Assembly (NCBI GenBank): GCA_050289625.1
Contig: JBNKGC010000011.1
Coordinates: 1 to 56,016, forward strand
Length of the DNA stretch: 56,016 bases
Direction: 5' to 3'
Source: NIC37A-2 sp050289625
GTDB lineage: Bacteria > Myxococcota_A > Polyangia > Polyangiales > Polyangiaceae
The translations under genes were made by a program, and so were the position numbers. The notes under the pieces were generated by a model, which worked only from the letters and a program-made list of their open reading frames with translations, had not been told where the DNA came from and did not search any database. Below are positions 33,526 to 41,441 of the stretch, piece by piece. Numbering within the stretch: the stretch's first letter is position 1; each line of letters starts with the position of its first letter.

Positions 33526-35640
33526 TCACTCGGAAACGACCTCGATGAAGTCGAGGCGGAGCGGGCGTGTGCCAGTGTGTAACGTCAAAAGAGCGCGTGG
33601 TGCGCTGATGAGCAGAGGCTCCAACTCGAACAGGCCGCAGGATGCGTTCCGGTCTTGTCCGCTTCGCGCAAAGTTGGCGCGTTTCCCGTCTACCTCGACC
33701 AACACGCCCGCCTGGGCGGCCCCGATGACTCCCAGCCGAAGCGCGTGCACGCCGGGCTTTCGGACATTCAGCTCCAGGGTGATCGCGGCATCGTCGGTGG
33801 TTGGGTGAACTAGGAGGCCACGCCCTGCCGAGGCGCACGTCGCGTCGTGGACGGGTTCGCTCCACGCATCGTGAAGAGCGAGGGGTGGCCACTGGGCTTC
33901 CGCTTCGAAGCGAAGGGTCGAGGGCAGCTCCAGATCACCCGGGGGGATCCAATCGACGCGTGGCTCGGAAGTCGGGTCGAAGGGATTGAACTGATAGTGA
34001 AGTGCGACGGGCTTGCCGAGGCGTTCCCACAAGAGCGAGTCGGAGGCGTCGCCGCTGCGGCGCACGACGAGATAGGGATGCCCGGCCGCTTGGGTGTGCA
34101 GGGTGGGATCGAAGCCGAGATTGAAGCCGTGGTCTGTGTCGACGAACACCAGCAGTGGCGAGGCGGGCTCCTCGGTGACGTGGGTCTCGAGAGGCAGGGA
34201 GGATACCGCCGATTCGAGCACGTCCGTCTCCCACATGGGTCGGCCGCCCTCTCGAGCGGCGAGAGCCTCGTGTGAGTAACTCGCATGCAGCGCAAACCCC
34301 GCGAGCATCAACGGCGGGATGAAACGAGCAAGGCCGAGGGTGAAGGCCGCGAGGGCGAGCCACGCGTGCTCGAGGGGAAGTAGCGCAGTGAAAAAGCGAG
34401 CCCCTCCCCCTGGATAGCTCCCGTTGAAGTAAAACAGGGCGTAAGCCCCGATCAGGAGCGCGAACGAAATCCCCGTGGCGCTGGCGAGGGGATTTCGGCG
34501 GAAGCGAACCACTGCCCACGGCACGAGCAGGGCGATCAGTTCGAGGTTGGCGATGTCGAGACTGTGGCCCCACAGGCGGTGAGCCGTGTTGCGCAGAGCC
34601 CACAGAGGACCGAAGCCATCTGCACCGAATCGCTCCACGACGTCCCCGTGCTCGTAGCGACATCCGAGATGCGGTCCGAGCCCGAGTCCGAAACATCCCG
34701 GAGGTCCGTCCGCGAGCGCGTAGTAGTGGAGCTGCGTCGAGCTGCCCCAATCCCCCGTCAGCGCGATCTGGTGGGCGATGAGCAGAGCCAAACCGGGAAG
34801 CATCGCCGAGCCGAAGCCGAGGAGGCTTCGCGGCTGCCGTCGCATCAGAACGAATCCGACCACGGCTGCGCACACGACTCCCGTGAGGGGCCGCGTCGCC
34901 ACGAGCCACCCGGCTGCGAGCCCGCCCCAGAGGTGGAGCCGGCGTCGTCCCGTGACTGCCCAGAGGGCGAAGCCGAACAGAAGCGCTGCCCAGCCATGCG
35001 ACATGGTGTCGGCGGTGTGGTACCGGAGGGCCGCCGATAGGGTGCTGATCAACGCGGCGAGGCGGGCCACCCGGAGATCGGAGGTGATGCGAAGTGCGAG
35101 CCCGTAGCTCACCCAGACGAGGCCTGCGGCGATCAGCGGACCGACCCAGAGGGGTATCCCGGCGACGAAGCCCACCGCCAACAGCGCCGGGTAGCCCGGC
35201 GGGAAAATCACCCCAAGCACGGGCGCGCCGTCCGGTGGGTTCGGATGCGTCAGAAATCGACCGCGAAATGCTGCAGTGGGAGCGGGGATCTCGAAGCTCA
35301 GCAGGCCGTCCGAGAGGGCGCGCGCCTGCAAAAAGTAGCTCGTTGCATCGATGATGCGCGGGCCCCCTCGCAGATAGTGAACCACGTAGCCAGCGGACAG
35401 GAGTGCTGCCACGACGGACAGCAGCGCCGGGGCGAACCAGGGCTCACCGACCCCCGGAGTTCGACTCAGAAGCCGAAGGAAGCGTGTTTCCAGCGAAGTG
35501 CGCCGGTCTTCGCCGCGGCCACGAAGCTCGAACAGAGTCCAGACCAAAGCGACGCCGAAGGCCCCCCAGGCCACTCGGTCCGGAGGCAGCCCGAACGCCA
35601 GCAGCGGATTGCTTCCCCCGATGTTTTCGGGCGCGCTCAC
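33526..35640 (-). CDS. Polytopic GT-C-like membrane protein
   Basis: The 704-residue protein starts at GTG 35640. Its first 470 residues contain about a dozen transmembrane segments with a first outer loop holding an Asp-containing motif (RIIDATSYFLQARAL), as in GT-C glycosyltransferases of the PMT/ArnT type. The remaining 230 residues are a soluble, probably periplasmic domain, with beta-rich sequence (DDAAITLELNVRKPGVHALRLGVIG) like a carbohydrate-binding module. The distance to the upstream homologous gene is 18 bp, so both are in one operon. It may transfer a sugar from a polyprenyl carrier; the acceptor is unknown. Confidence 0.65.
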   Translation of the reverse strand: MSAPENIGGSNPLLAFGLPPDRVAWGAFGVALVWTLFELRGRGEDRRTSLETRFLRLLSRTPGVGEPWFAPALLSVVAALLSAGYVVHYLRGGPRIIDATSYFLQARALSDGLLSFEIPAPTAAFRGRFLTHPNPPDGAPVLGVIFPPGYPALLAVGFVAGIPLWVGPLIAAGLVWVSYGLALRITSDLRVARLAALISTLSAALRYHTADTMSHGWAALLFGFALWAVTGRRRLHLWGGLAAGWLVATRPLTGVVCAAVVGFVLMRRQPRSLLGFGSAMLPGLALLIAHQIALTGDWGSSTQLHYYALADGPPGCFGLGLGPHLGCRYEHGDVVERFGADGFGPLWALRNTAHRLWGHSLDIANLELIALLVPWAVVRFRRNPLASATGISFALLIGAYALFYFNGSYPGGGARFFTALLPLEHAWLALAAFTLGLARFIPPLMLAGFALHASYSHEALAAREGGRPMWETDVLESAVSSLPLETHVTEEPASPLLVFVDTDHGFNLGFDPTLHTQAAGHPYLVVRRSGDASDSLLWERLGKPVALHYQFNPFDPTSEPRVDWIPPGDLELPSTLRFEAEAQWPPLALHDAWSEPVHDATCASAGRGLLVHPTTDDAAITLELNVRKPGVHALRLGVIGAAQAGVLVEVDGKRANFARSGQDRNASCGLFELEPLLISAPRALLTLHTGTRPLRLDFIEVVSE

Positions 35641-35658
35641 GTCACTCGCGGGGGATGT

Positions 35659-37908
35659 TCACGGCGCCGGCACCAGCGCGGTCGCGCTTTTGCGGCGAGG
35701 TTGAACGGCAAAGACGTGATGGACGACGAGATCGCCCGACGTGGGTTTCACTTCGAAGTGCAACTCCGGGCGAACCACGCCGTCGGGGATCACGAGGGCT
35801 TGCTCTTGCCAGGCGTCGCCGGGCTCGAGGTGGATCTCGCCGATTTTCGCACCCTCGGCGAAGACGGAAAAGCTAGCCTTCTGCGCGGGGGCGACTCGAA
35901 ACAGGAGGCGGGCTGGTGCCTGGTCCTCGAATCCCGTCAGTCGGAACCCGAGCGTGCTGCCGGGGTTCAATTTCCTTCCCGCGTCCCACAGATCGTGCGC
36001 CGGCGCCCGGGGGTCGGCGAGTATCTTCATGTCGACGAATCCGGCGGCTGGCACGCTGAACTGGTAGCCGTGCGCCTCTTCGCTCAGGACGTCGGCGAGG
36101 TCGATGCTGTCCACCAGCCGCTCGCCGTCGGTGAGCGAAAAAGGAGTCCCGCTGTGGCGGATGGAAGACCAGTCCGAACGGTAGAGGACTTTGCTCGCTC
36201 CTCCGCAGATCACGTTGCCTCGCACGGGAACTTCGCCGAGGCGGCGGCCGAACCACAGAGGAAAGGTACCCCACCACGAGGGGTACAGGGCCATCACGTC
36301 GGGACGCTCCGATTCTGGCACGTGCTCGATGAGCTCGACCGCAGCTCCCACTCCGAGGCGGGTGGCCCGAGCGAAGGGAAGGCCGCCGTATCCGCCGAGC
36401 CCGATCAAGTCGAGCGCGGGGAGGTCGGCTTCGTAGGGAATGGCGCCGGCGTCGCTCAACAGGATCCGCCGCGGGCGCGGCTTGATCCCGTCGCGGATGA
36501 CTTCACCGGCGCGAATGTGCTGGTCGAGAATATTGCGGGAGGCGCGTCCGAAGAACCAAAGTTGATCGCGGAAACATTGCGCCTGGTAGATGGCGAACAC
36601 GACGACCAGCGCCGTGGTGGGCAACGCGACGAACGCCCTCTGCCGGAGGTTCTTCCTCTCGGGCGCGGTCGCCCATGCCAGCAGCGCTCCGAGCCCGAGC
36701 GCTGCGCCGAGCAGGAGCCAGGCGACTGCGGGCATCGTGTAGCGCTCATTTTGCCAGCGCACCTGACCGTTCAGAGCCACCGTGACGATCCAGAGCGCGA
36801 GCCCGGACCAAAGAACGAGGGCCCTGGCGCGGGTCCTCCGAAAGAACAGCGGTACCGCGGCGAACACCCACACGATCCATCCGACCGCTGGAACCGAGCT
36901 GAAGTGATGTTGGGTGATCCGAAGGACCTGGTACTTCACGTGGAAGATCCAGGCATCCCAAACCTGTTCGGAGCTGAGGTACGGGTGGTGCATCTCGAGT
37001 TTCGCGAGCGCCCCCGCCGCGGTGGAGTCACCGGTGAGTAGGTGATTGGCGACGGCGTGCCCCACGACAACGGCCGCTCCGGGCACGCCGGCCAGGCCGA
37101 GAGTCCAGAGAGCGGGTACGAGTCCGCGTCGTCTCCACACGACGCAGGCCGCGCTGGCGCCGAGCACAGCGACGAGTGTGGCGGCCTCCGGTCGGGTGGC
37201 GACCATGAGCGCGCAAGCGAGGCCCAGCCAAAGAGCGCCGGCACGATTGGCGCGACCCTCGCGCGCGGCTGTGACGAAGTCGTCCCACGCGACGATGGAG
37301 AGCCCCCACAAAGCGAGGAAGAGAGCGACCTCCATCCCGCTGAAGAGAGTCCAGTTCAGCGCGCCGACACCCAAGAGCGCCGGGGGCGCAAGGTAGGAGG
37401 TCCAGCGGGGCAGGTTTCGAAACAGACGGCGTGAAGCGAGCAGGGTCGACAGCACACCAACGCAGGCGACAATCGCCGCCCACAGCATCAAGTGCTGTCC
37501 CCGAAACCCGATGAGGTAGCCCCCCGCGAGAACGAATGGGTAGAGGAGGCTCGTTCCGCCGCTCGAGTACCCATTGCCCTCGGACCACTCGAAAGGAAAG
37601 CCGCGCGCCGTGGCACGGGCGAAGTCGAAATGGATGAAGACGTCGTCAAGGGGCGCGGACCAGGGACCGCTCCGTTCGCCGCGGGTGTGGTGATCGAACA
37701 GCTGGGGCTGGTCCCAGAGCGCCGCGTTTTGAGTTTGTTGGCGTAGGGAAGAATAAAAGAGGCACGCCACTGCGAGGGTAAGCACCCCGGCGAACACGGC
37801 GTAGATCAACGGCTCGTGGCGCCGAGCCGCGGCTGCTAGGCGAAGGAGCGACTCCTTCCCCCGGGCAGCTGCCTTCGAGATAGGTTGAGATCGGCGCAAT
37901 GCGTCCAT
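35659..37908 (-). CDS. Polytopic GT-C-like membrane protein
   Basis: The 749-residue protein has a short cytoplasmic part, a first transmembrane helix (YAVFAGVLTLAVACLFY), an outer loop with a DDVFIHFDFARA motif whose paired Asp fits the GT-C catalytic loop, and about ten further helices up to residue 470. A long soluble C-terminal part follows (about 480-749), including ILADPRAPAHDLWDAG and a strand-rich end (LHFEVKPTSGDLVVHHVF). It is the first gene of a two-gene operon and resembles the second in layout rather than in detailed sequence. ATG 37908 is used; a TTG start 26 codons upstream is less likely. Confidence 0.65.
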   Translation of the reverse strand: MDALRRSQPISKAAARGKESLLRLAAAARRHEPLIYAVFAGVLTLAVACLFYSSLRQQTQNAALWDQPQLFDHHTRGERSGPWSAPLDDVFIHFDFARATARGFPFEWSEGNGYSSGGTSLLYPFVLAGGYLIGFRGQHLMLWAAIVACVGVLSTLLASRRLFRNLPRWTSYLAPPALLGVGALNWTLFSGMEVALFLALWGLSIVAWDDFVTAAREGRANRAGALWLGLACALMVATRPEAATLVAVLGASAACVVWRRRGLVPALWTLGLAGVPGAAVVVGHAVANHLLTGDSTAAGALAKLEMHHPYLSSEQVWDAWIFHVKYQVLRITQHHFSSVPAVGWIVWVFAAVPLFFRRTRARALVLWSGLALWIVTVALNGQVRWQNERYTMPAVAWLLLGAALGLGALLAWATAPERKNLRQRAFVALPTTALVVVFAIYQAQCFRDQLWFFGRASRNILDQHIRAGEVIRDGIKPRPRRILLSDAGAIPYEADLPALDLIGLGGYGGLPFARATRLGVGAAVELIEHVPESERPDVMALYPSWWGTFPLWFGRRLGEVPVRGNVICGGASKVLYRSDWSSIRHSGTPFSLTDGERLVDSIDLADVLSEEAHGYQFSVPAAGFVDMKILADPRAPAHDLWDAGRKLNPGSTLGFRLTGFEDQAPARLLFRVAPAQKASFSVFAEGAKIGEIHLEPGDAWQEQALVIPDGVVRPELHFEVKPTSGDLVVHHVFAVQPRRKSATALVPAP

Positions 37909-38301
37909 CGGCGCCGGCGGTTTAACACGCTCTTGCGCTCGAGCGAGACCGTCGACCAGTTCCCGGCGCCTGATGGACCACCCCAAAACCGCTGCACGCT
38001 GCGATCCTGGCGCTTTTTGGCGCGAAACTACGCAGGATGCCCGCGGCTCGACGGCGCTTCGGCTTCTCCGCGGTCCGAGTGACCCACTAACCGAGCCGGG
38101 GCGGGCAGTCGTAGAGCAACGTACTAGCCATGCCTGTTCCGACGATGCTCAGGACACTCTTCCATTCAGAGTGCCGACCTTGCTTGGTCGATTCTGGAGC
38201 TGTAACTAGTGGAAGCTTTGAGTGAGAGTGGAAAGCTTGAAGGGCGCTCGAGTGGAGCGACCGCGGGGAAGGGCTCCGCGAAGCATCCACGCCAGGAGTC
38301 G
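37909..38301. other. Divergent intergenic region
   Basis: About 390 bp between the GT-C operon and the GAF gene. Bases 37978-37992 (accaccccaaaaccgc) match 30583-30598. A dyad with ATCCTG/CAGGAT arms lies around 38003-38039. The plus-strand promoter is at 38180-38208. Confidence 0.45.
38180..38208 (+). promoter_or_regulatory. Probable promoter of the GAF/kinase operon
   Basis: TTGCTT (38180-38185), 17 bases, then TAACTA (38203-38208). The -10 box abuts the GTG at 38209, which makes that GTG an unlikely start and supports ATG 38302. Confidence 0.4.
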
Positions 38302-39846
38302 ATGCCGCGCTGGCTAATCGAGGTGACGCCGATCGGTGGGGACGAACCGGGAACGGAATACGTCGTCGAAGCCGAGAGGTGGCAGAGTGCTCTCGTCGAA
38401 GTCCGCAAGAGTCGGGAGGAGTCCGGACCTCTCTCGCGCCTGTCCCTCGAGATTCTGCCCGACGGGCACCGAGCGGTCGATCCAGAGCGCAAGCTCCGTT
38501 ACATCGTGTACCCTGCCGAGGAGGGGGCCGACTCGGAAGCGGAGAAAGGTGCGCCCGATCCTACGGACGAAGCGCCGCCGCTGAACCTCCCCCCGCACGA
38601 GCTGGTCGTCGAGCAGGACCGAGAGCCTGACGCTTCCAATCCTCTCGCCTATCGAGAGCGAGCCTTCCGCGTCGAGCCCGGGACGACTGTCGAGGCTGCC
38701 GAACGCCTCCTGCAGCACGCGCTCGGCATTCTCCAGGAAGAGCTCCGTACGGGGGCTCCCGGGAAGATGATCGAGTTGGCTGCTTTCGACTACGACGTGA
38801 GCGCCGGGTTCGATCGCGAGCCCCTGGCGACCTTGTCGTGGAAGGACTGGCGTACCGAGCGGCCCCCTGCGTCGAAGGGGGCGAGTGAGCGCCCTTCGAC
38901 TCGCCCGGCTTCCGCGCCGAACGATTCGGGCGCGAAGCCTTCCTCCGAACCGCCGGTTGCTTCGGCCGTCGCGAGTGAAGAGTCCGTCGAGCCGTCGCAG
39001 AGCGAGCGTCCGCGGGAGAGCGCGCCGCTGCCCGCAGCGGCGAGCGAGCGCCCTCCGCCGAGCGATGCTCCACAGAGTGAGGCGCTTCACGCGACAGCCA
39101 GCCAGCCGCCCGAAGCGGTGAGTGAGCGCCCTCGGCCCGAGTCCGAAAAAGCCGTGGGCCGAGGTCGCGCCGAGGAGCCCCCCTCCGGGGCGACGAAGCC
39201 CATGGAGGCAAAGGCAAACGAGGACGCGTCCACGAGCTCGACTCGGAAAGATGCCGACGAGGGCTCGGCGGGAGCACCAGCGGCCGCAGAAGCCGCCGTT
39301 GAAAAGCCCACCCTCGGTCGGCGCCGGAACCAGGAAGATCTCCTCGTCGAGCTTTTCGAAACGATGCACGAGCTGCATTTCATGCGAGACATGCGCGAAG
39401 GAGTGACCTTCGTGCTCGACGTGCTGGCGCGCACGGTTCCCTCGGGCGTCGCGGTCGTGCACGTGTTTGACATCAACGAGGCGAGATTCGTGGTGGTAGG
39501 GGCACGCGGACTCCCGAAGTCCGTTCTCGCCCAGACCACGCCGGGCACGTCTCCGCTGTACCGAGCTGTCCTGGACCGCAAGCGCCACCTCCGCCTGTCA
39601 GGTTCTGCGGCGGGCAACGCGAAGCTCGGTGATCAGTGGAAGGGACAGACCCCGCCGGATCGACTGCTCTTGAGTCCTGCGATTCACGCCGGCCGTGACT
39701 TGGGGATGCTCGAGCTAGCTCAGCCCCCGGGCGACGACCCGTTCAGCGAAAACGAGGGGAACGCCGTGGACTACATCGCCGGACAGCTCGCCGAGTTCCT
39801 CGCGAATCGCCCCATCGTGCTCGATCCGGAAGAAATTCGGCGCTGA
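38302..39846 (+). CDS. GAF-domain protein with SERP-repeat linker
   Basis: The 514-residue protein has an N-terminal domain (MPRWLIEVTPIGGDEPGTEYVVEAE), a second region with EAAERLLQHALGILQEEL, a disordered linker rich in Ser, Glu, Arg and Pro (GASERPSTRP, QSERPRES, ASERPPPSD, VSERPRPES) and a C-terminal GAF-like domain (about 345-514: LFETMHELHFMRDMREGVTFVLDVLARTVPSGVAVVHVF, then LGMLELAQPPGDDPFSENEGNAVDYIAGQLAEF). GAF domains bind small molecules or mediate dimerisation. It lies 20 bp upstream of the histidine kinase, so it may be its sensor partner. ATG 38302 follows AGGAG. Confidence 0.75.
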   Translation: MPRWLIEVTPIGGDEPGTEYVVEAERWQSALVEVRKSREESGPLSRLSLEILPDGHRAVDPERKLRYIVYPAEEGADSEAEKGAPDPTDEAPPLNLPPHELVVEQDREPDASNPLAYRERAFRVEPGTTVEAAERLLQHALGILQEELRTGAPGKMIELAAFDYDVSAGFDREPLATLSWKDWRTERPPASKGASERPSTRPASAPNDSGAKPSSEPPVASAVASEESVEPSQSERPRESAPLPAAASERPPPSDAPQSEALHATASQPPEAVSERPRPESEKAVGRGRAEEPPSGATKPMEAKANEDASTSSTRKDADEGSAGAPAAAEAAVEKPTLGRRRNQEDLLVELFETMHELHFMRDMREGVTFVLDVLARTVPSGVAVVHVFDINEARFVVVGARGLPKSVLAQTTPGTSPLYRAVLDRKRHLRLSGSAAGNAKLGDQWKGQTPPDRLLLSPAIHAGRDLGMLELAQPPGDDPFSENEGNAVDYIAGQLAEFLANRPIVLDPEEIRR

Positions 39847-39866
39847 CCCTGTAGAGTGGGCGGCGC

Positions 39867-41441
39867 ATGGCCGTTTCCCGTGCCCGCCTCGTCACCTTCA
39901 TGCTGCCCGGCGTGGCCATGGCCGTGCTCGTGCTGGCGGGAGTGATGTTTCGTTCGAGCTTTCAGCTCGAAAAGCTCCGCGAACAATCGGTTGTCGAGGC
40001 CACACTGCTCTTGGCGAACGAGAAGGCCGATCGCCTCGACAAGAGGATCATCGAGCAGGACAACGCGGTGGCGAGCCTCGTCGACCCGGCGCGCGAGGAA
40101 GGCTTCGGAGCCGCTTGGCTCGAAGTGGCCCCGGTGCAGACACCGAGCATTCGAGCCGTGCTCGTCCTCGACTTGTCGACGCCGGCTCGGGAGGTCATGG
40201 CCTACGCCTCCCGCGCCCCGGGCCCCGAAGACGACCGCTTTCGCCGACTCTTGGTGCATCGCATTCTTCCCGACCTGAAGCTGGGGGGGCCTTCGAACGG
40301 CGAGCTCAGACACCTCCACGCGAGTTACGACGACACCAGCTACTTGATCAGCCACTGGGAGCGCACGCTCGGAGGAAGGCGACTCCTCGTCGTGGCTTGG
40401 CACGACGTGCCGCGTATCGTTCACGACCTGTTCCCGGACTTGTATTCGGACGAGGATCGTCCGAGTCGCGTGAACGTGGTCGATGGTGAAGGGCGCATCG
40501 TCTACGGGCCACCGCTGAGCCGCGGAACCCTGACACTGGGCCGCCAGTTCGCCACCACCCTCTACAAGTGGCGGCTCAACGTCAGCATGATGGCGGCGGA
40601 GGAGTTAGCTCAGGCGTTCGAGCGGCGTCGGGTGCTCGAAATGGTGCTGGTGGGGCTGTCGAGCCTCGTGGTTTTGACCGGATTCGTCGTCATCACGGTC
40701 ACCGCAGCGCGCGAAAGAAAGCTCGCCAACCTCAAGAGCGAGTTCGTGGCGAACGTGTCGCACGAGCTGAAAACACCCTTGTCTTTGGTGCGCATGTTCG
40801 GCGAGCTTTTGCAGAGCGGCCGTGCCGAGTCCGCCGAGAAGCGACGGCAGTACCTCCAGATCATCGTCAGCGAGAGCGAGCGCCTGGCCGCCCTGATCGA
40901 CAACGTGCTCGACTTCGCCAAGGTCGAGCGAGGCAAAGCCGCCTACGAATTTCGAGAGGCGAGCGTCGTCGAGGTGGTGCACCGGGCGGTGGAAGCGTGC
41001 CTCGGGCGAGCGGAGCGCGGCGGGATCGAGCTCCGGGTCGACGTGCCGGATGACCCTTTGGTCACGTCCATCGACGAGCGCGCTCTCGAAATCGCGGTGA
41101 TCAACCTGATCGACAACGCGCTCAAGTACGCTGCGGAATCCCCCGAAGTACTGATTGCGGTCGTCCGGTGTGGAGACCGCATCGAGGTGTCCGTCACCGA
41201 TCGAGGTCCGGGCATCGACCCCCAAGATCGAGAGCGGATCTTCGAGAGATTCGAGCGGGCGAAGCGAGTCAGCAAGGATCAGATCCGCGGCAGTGGAATT
41301 GGCCTTTCGCTCGTGACGCACATTGCCGAGGCGCATGGAGGGCGCGCCTGGGTGGAAGCCGCCGAGCCGATGGGTAGTCGGTTCGTCTTCAGTCTTCGGA
41401 GGAAGACTCGGCGCAGCTCTGCGGCCGAGATCATTCGCTGA
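39867..41441 (+). CDS. Transmembrane sensor histidine kinase
   Basis: The 524-residue protein has one N-terminal membrane helix (LPGVAMAVLVLAGVMF), a periplasmic sensing domain of about 220 residues, a second helix (VLEMVLVGLSSLVVLTGFVVITV, about 250-275), a HisKA domain with the phosphorylated His in VSHELKTPLSL (about 297) and a HATPase domain with NLIDNALKY, DRGPGI and GSGIGLSLV boxes. All catalytic boxes are intact. No response regulator is next to it; the nearest in the window is the HD-GYP protein at 51.1 kb. The end overlaps the convergent M23 gene by 11 bp. Confidence 0.93.
   Translation: MAVSRARLVTFMLPGVAMAVLVLAGVMFRSSFQLEKLREQSVVEATLLLANEKADRLDKRIIEQDNAVASLVDPAREEGFGAAWLEVAPVQTPSIRAVLVLDLSTPAREVMAYASRAPGPEDDRFRRLLVHRILPDLKLGGPSNGELRHLHASYDDTSYLISHWERTLGGRRLLVVAWHDVPRIVHDLFPDLYSDEDRPSRVNVVDGEGRIVYGPPLSRGTLTLGRQFATTLYKWRLNVSMMAAEELAQAFERRRVLEMVLVGLSSLVVLTGFVVITVTAARERKLANLKSEFVANVSHELKTPLSLVRMFGELLQSGRAESAEKRRQYLQIIVSESERLAALIDNVLDFAKVERGKAAYEFREASVVEVVHRAVEACLGRAERGGIELRVDVPDDPLVTSIDERALEIAVINLIDNALKYAAESPEVLIAVVRCGDRIEVSVTDRGPGIDPQDRERIFERFERAKRVSKDQIRGSGIGLSLVTHIAEAHGGRAWVEAAEPMGSRFVFSLRRKTRRSSAAEIIR

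Noticed and set aside
35245..37041. Plus-strand frame of 598 residues
   Set aside because: Antisense shadow of the two GT-C-like genes; Arg/Gly/Pro-rich with no recognisable domain.
38209..38211. GTG 38209 as start of the GAF protein
   Set aside because: A plausible -10 box ends at 38208, leaving no leader, and ATG 38302 has an AGGAG site.
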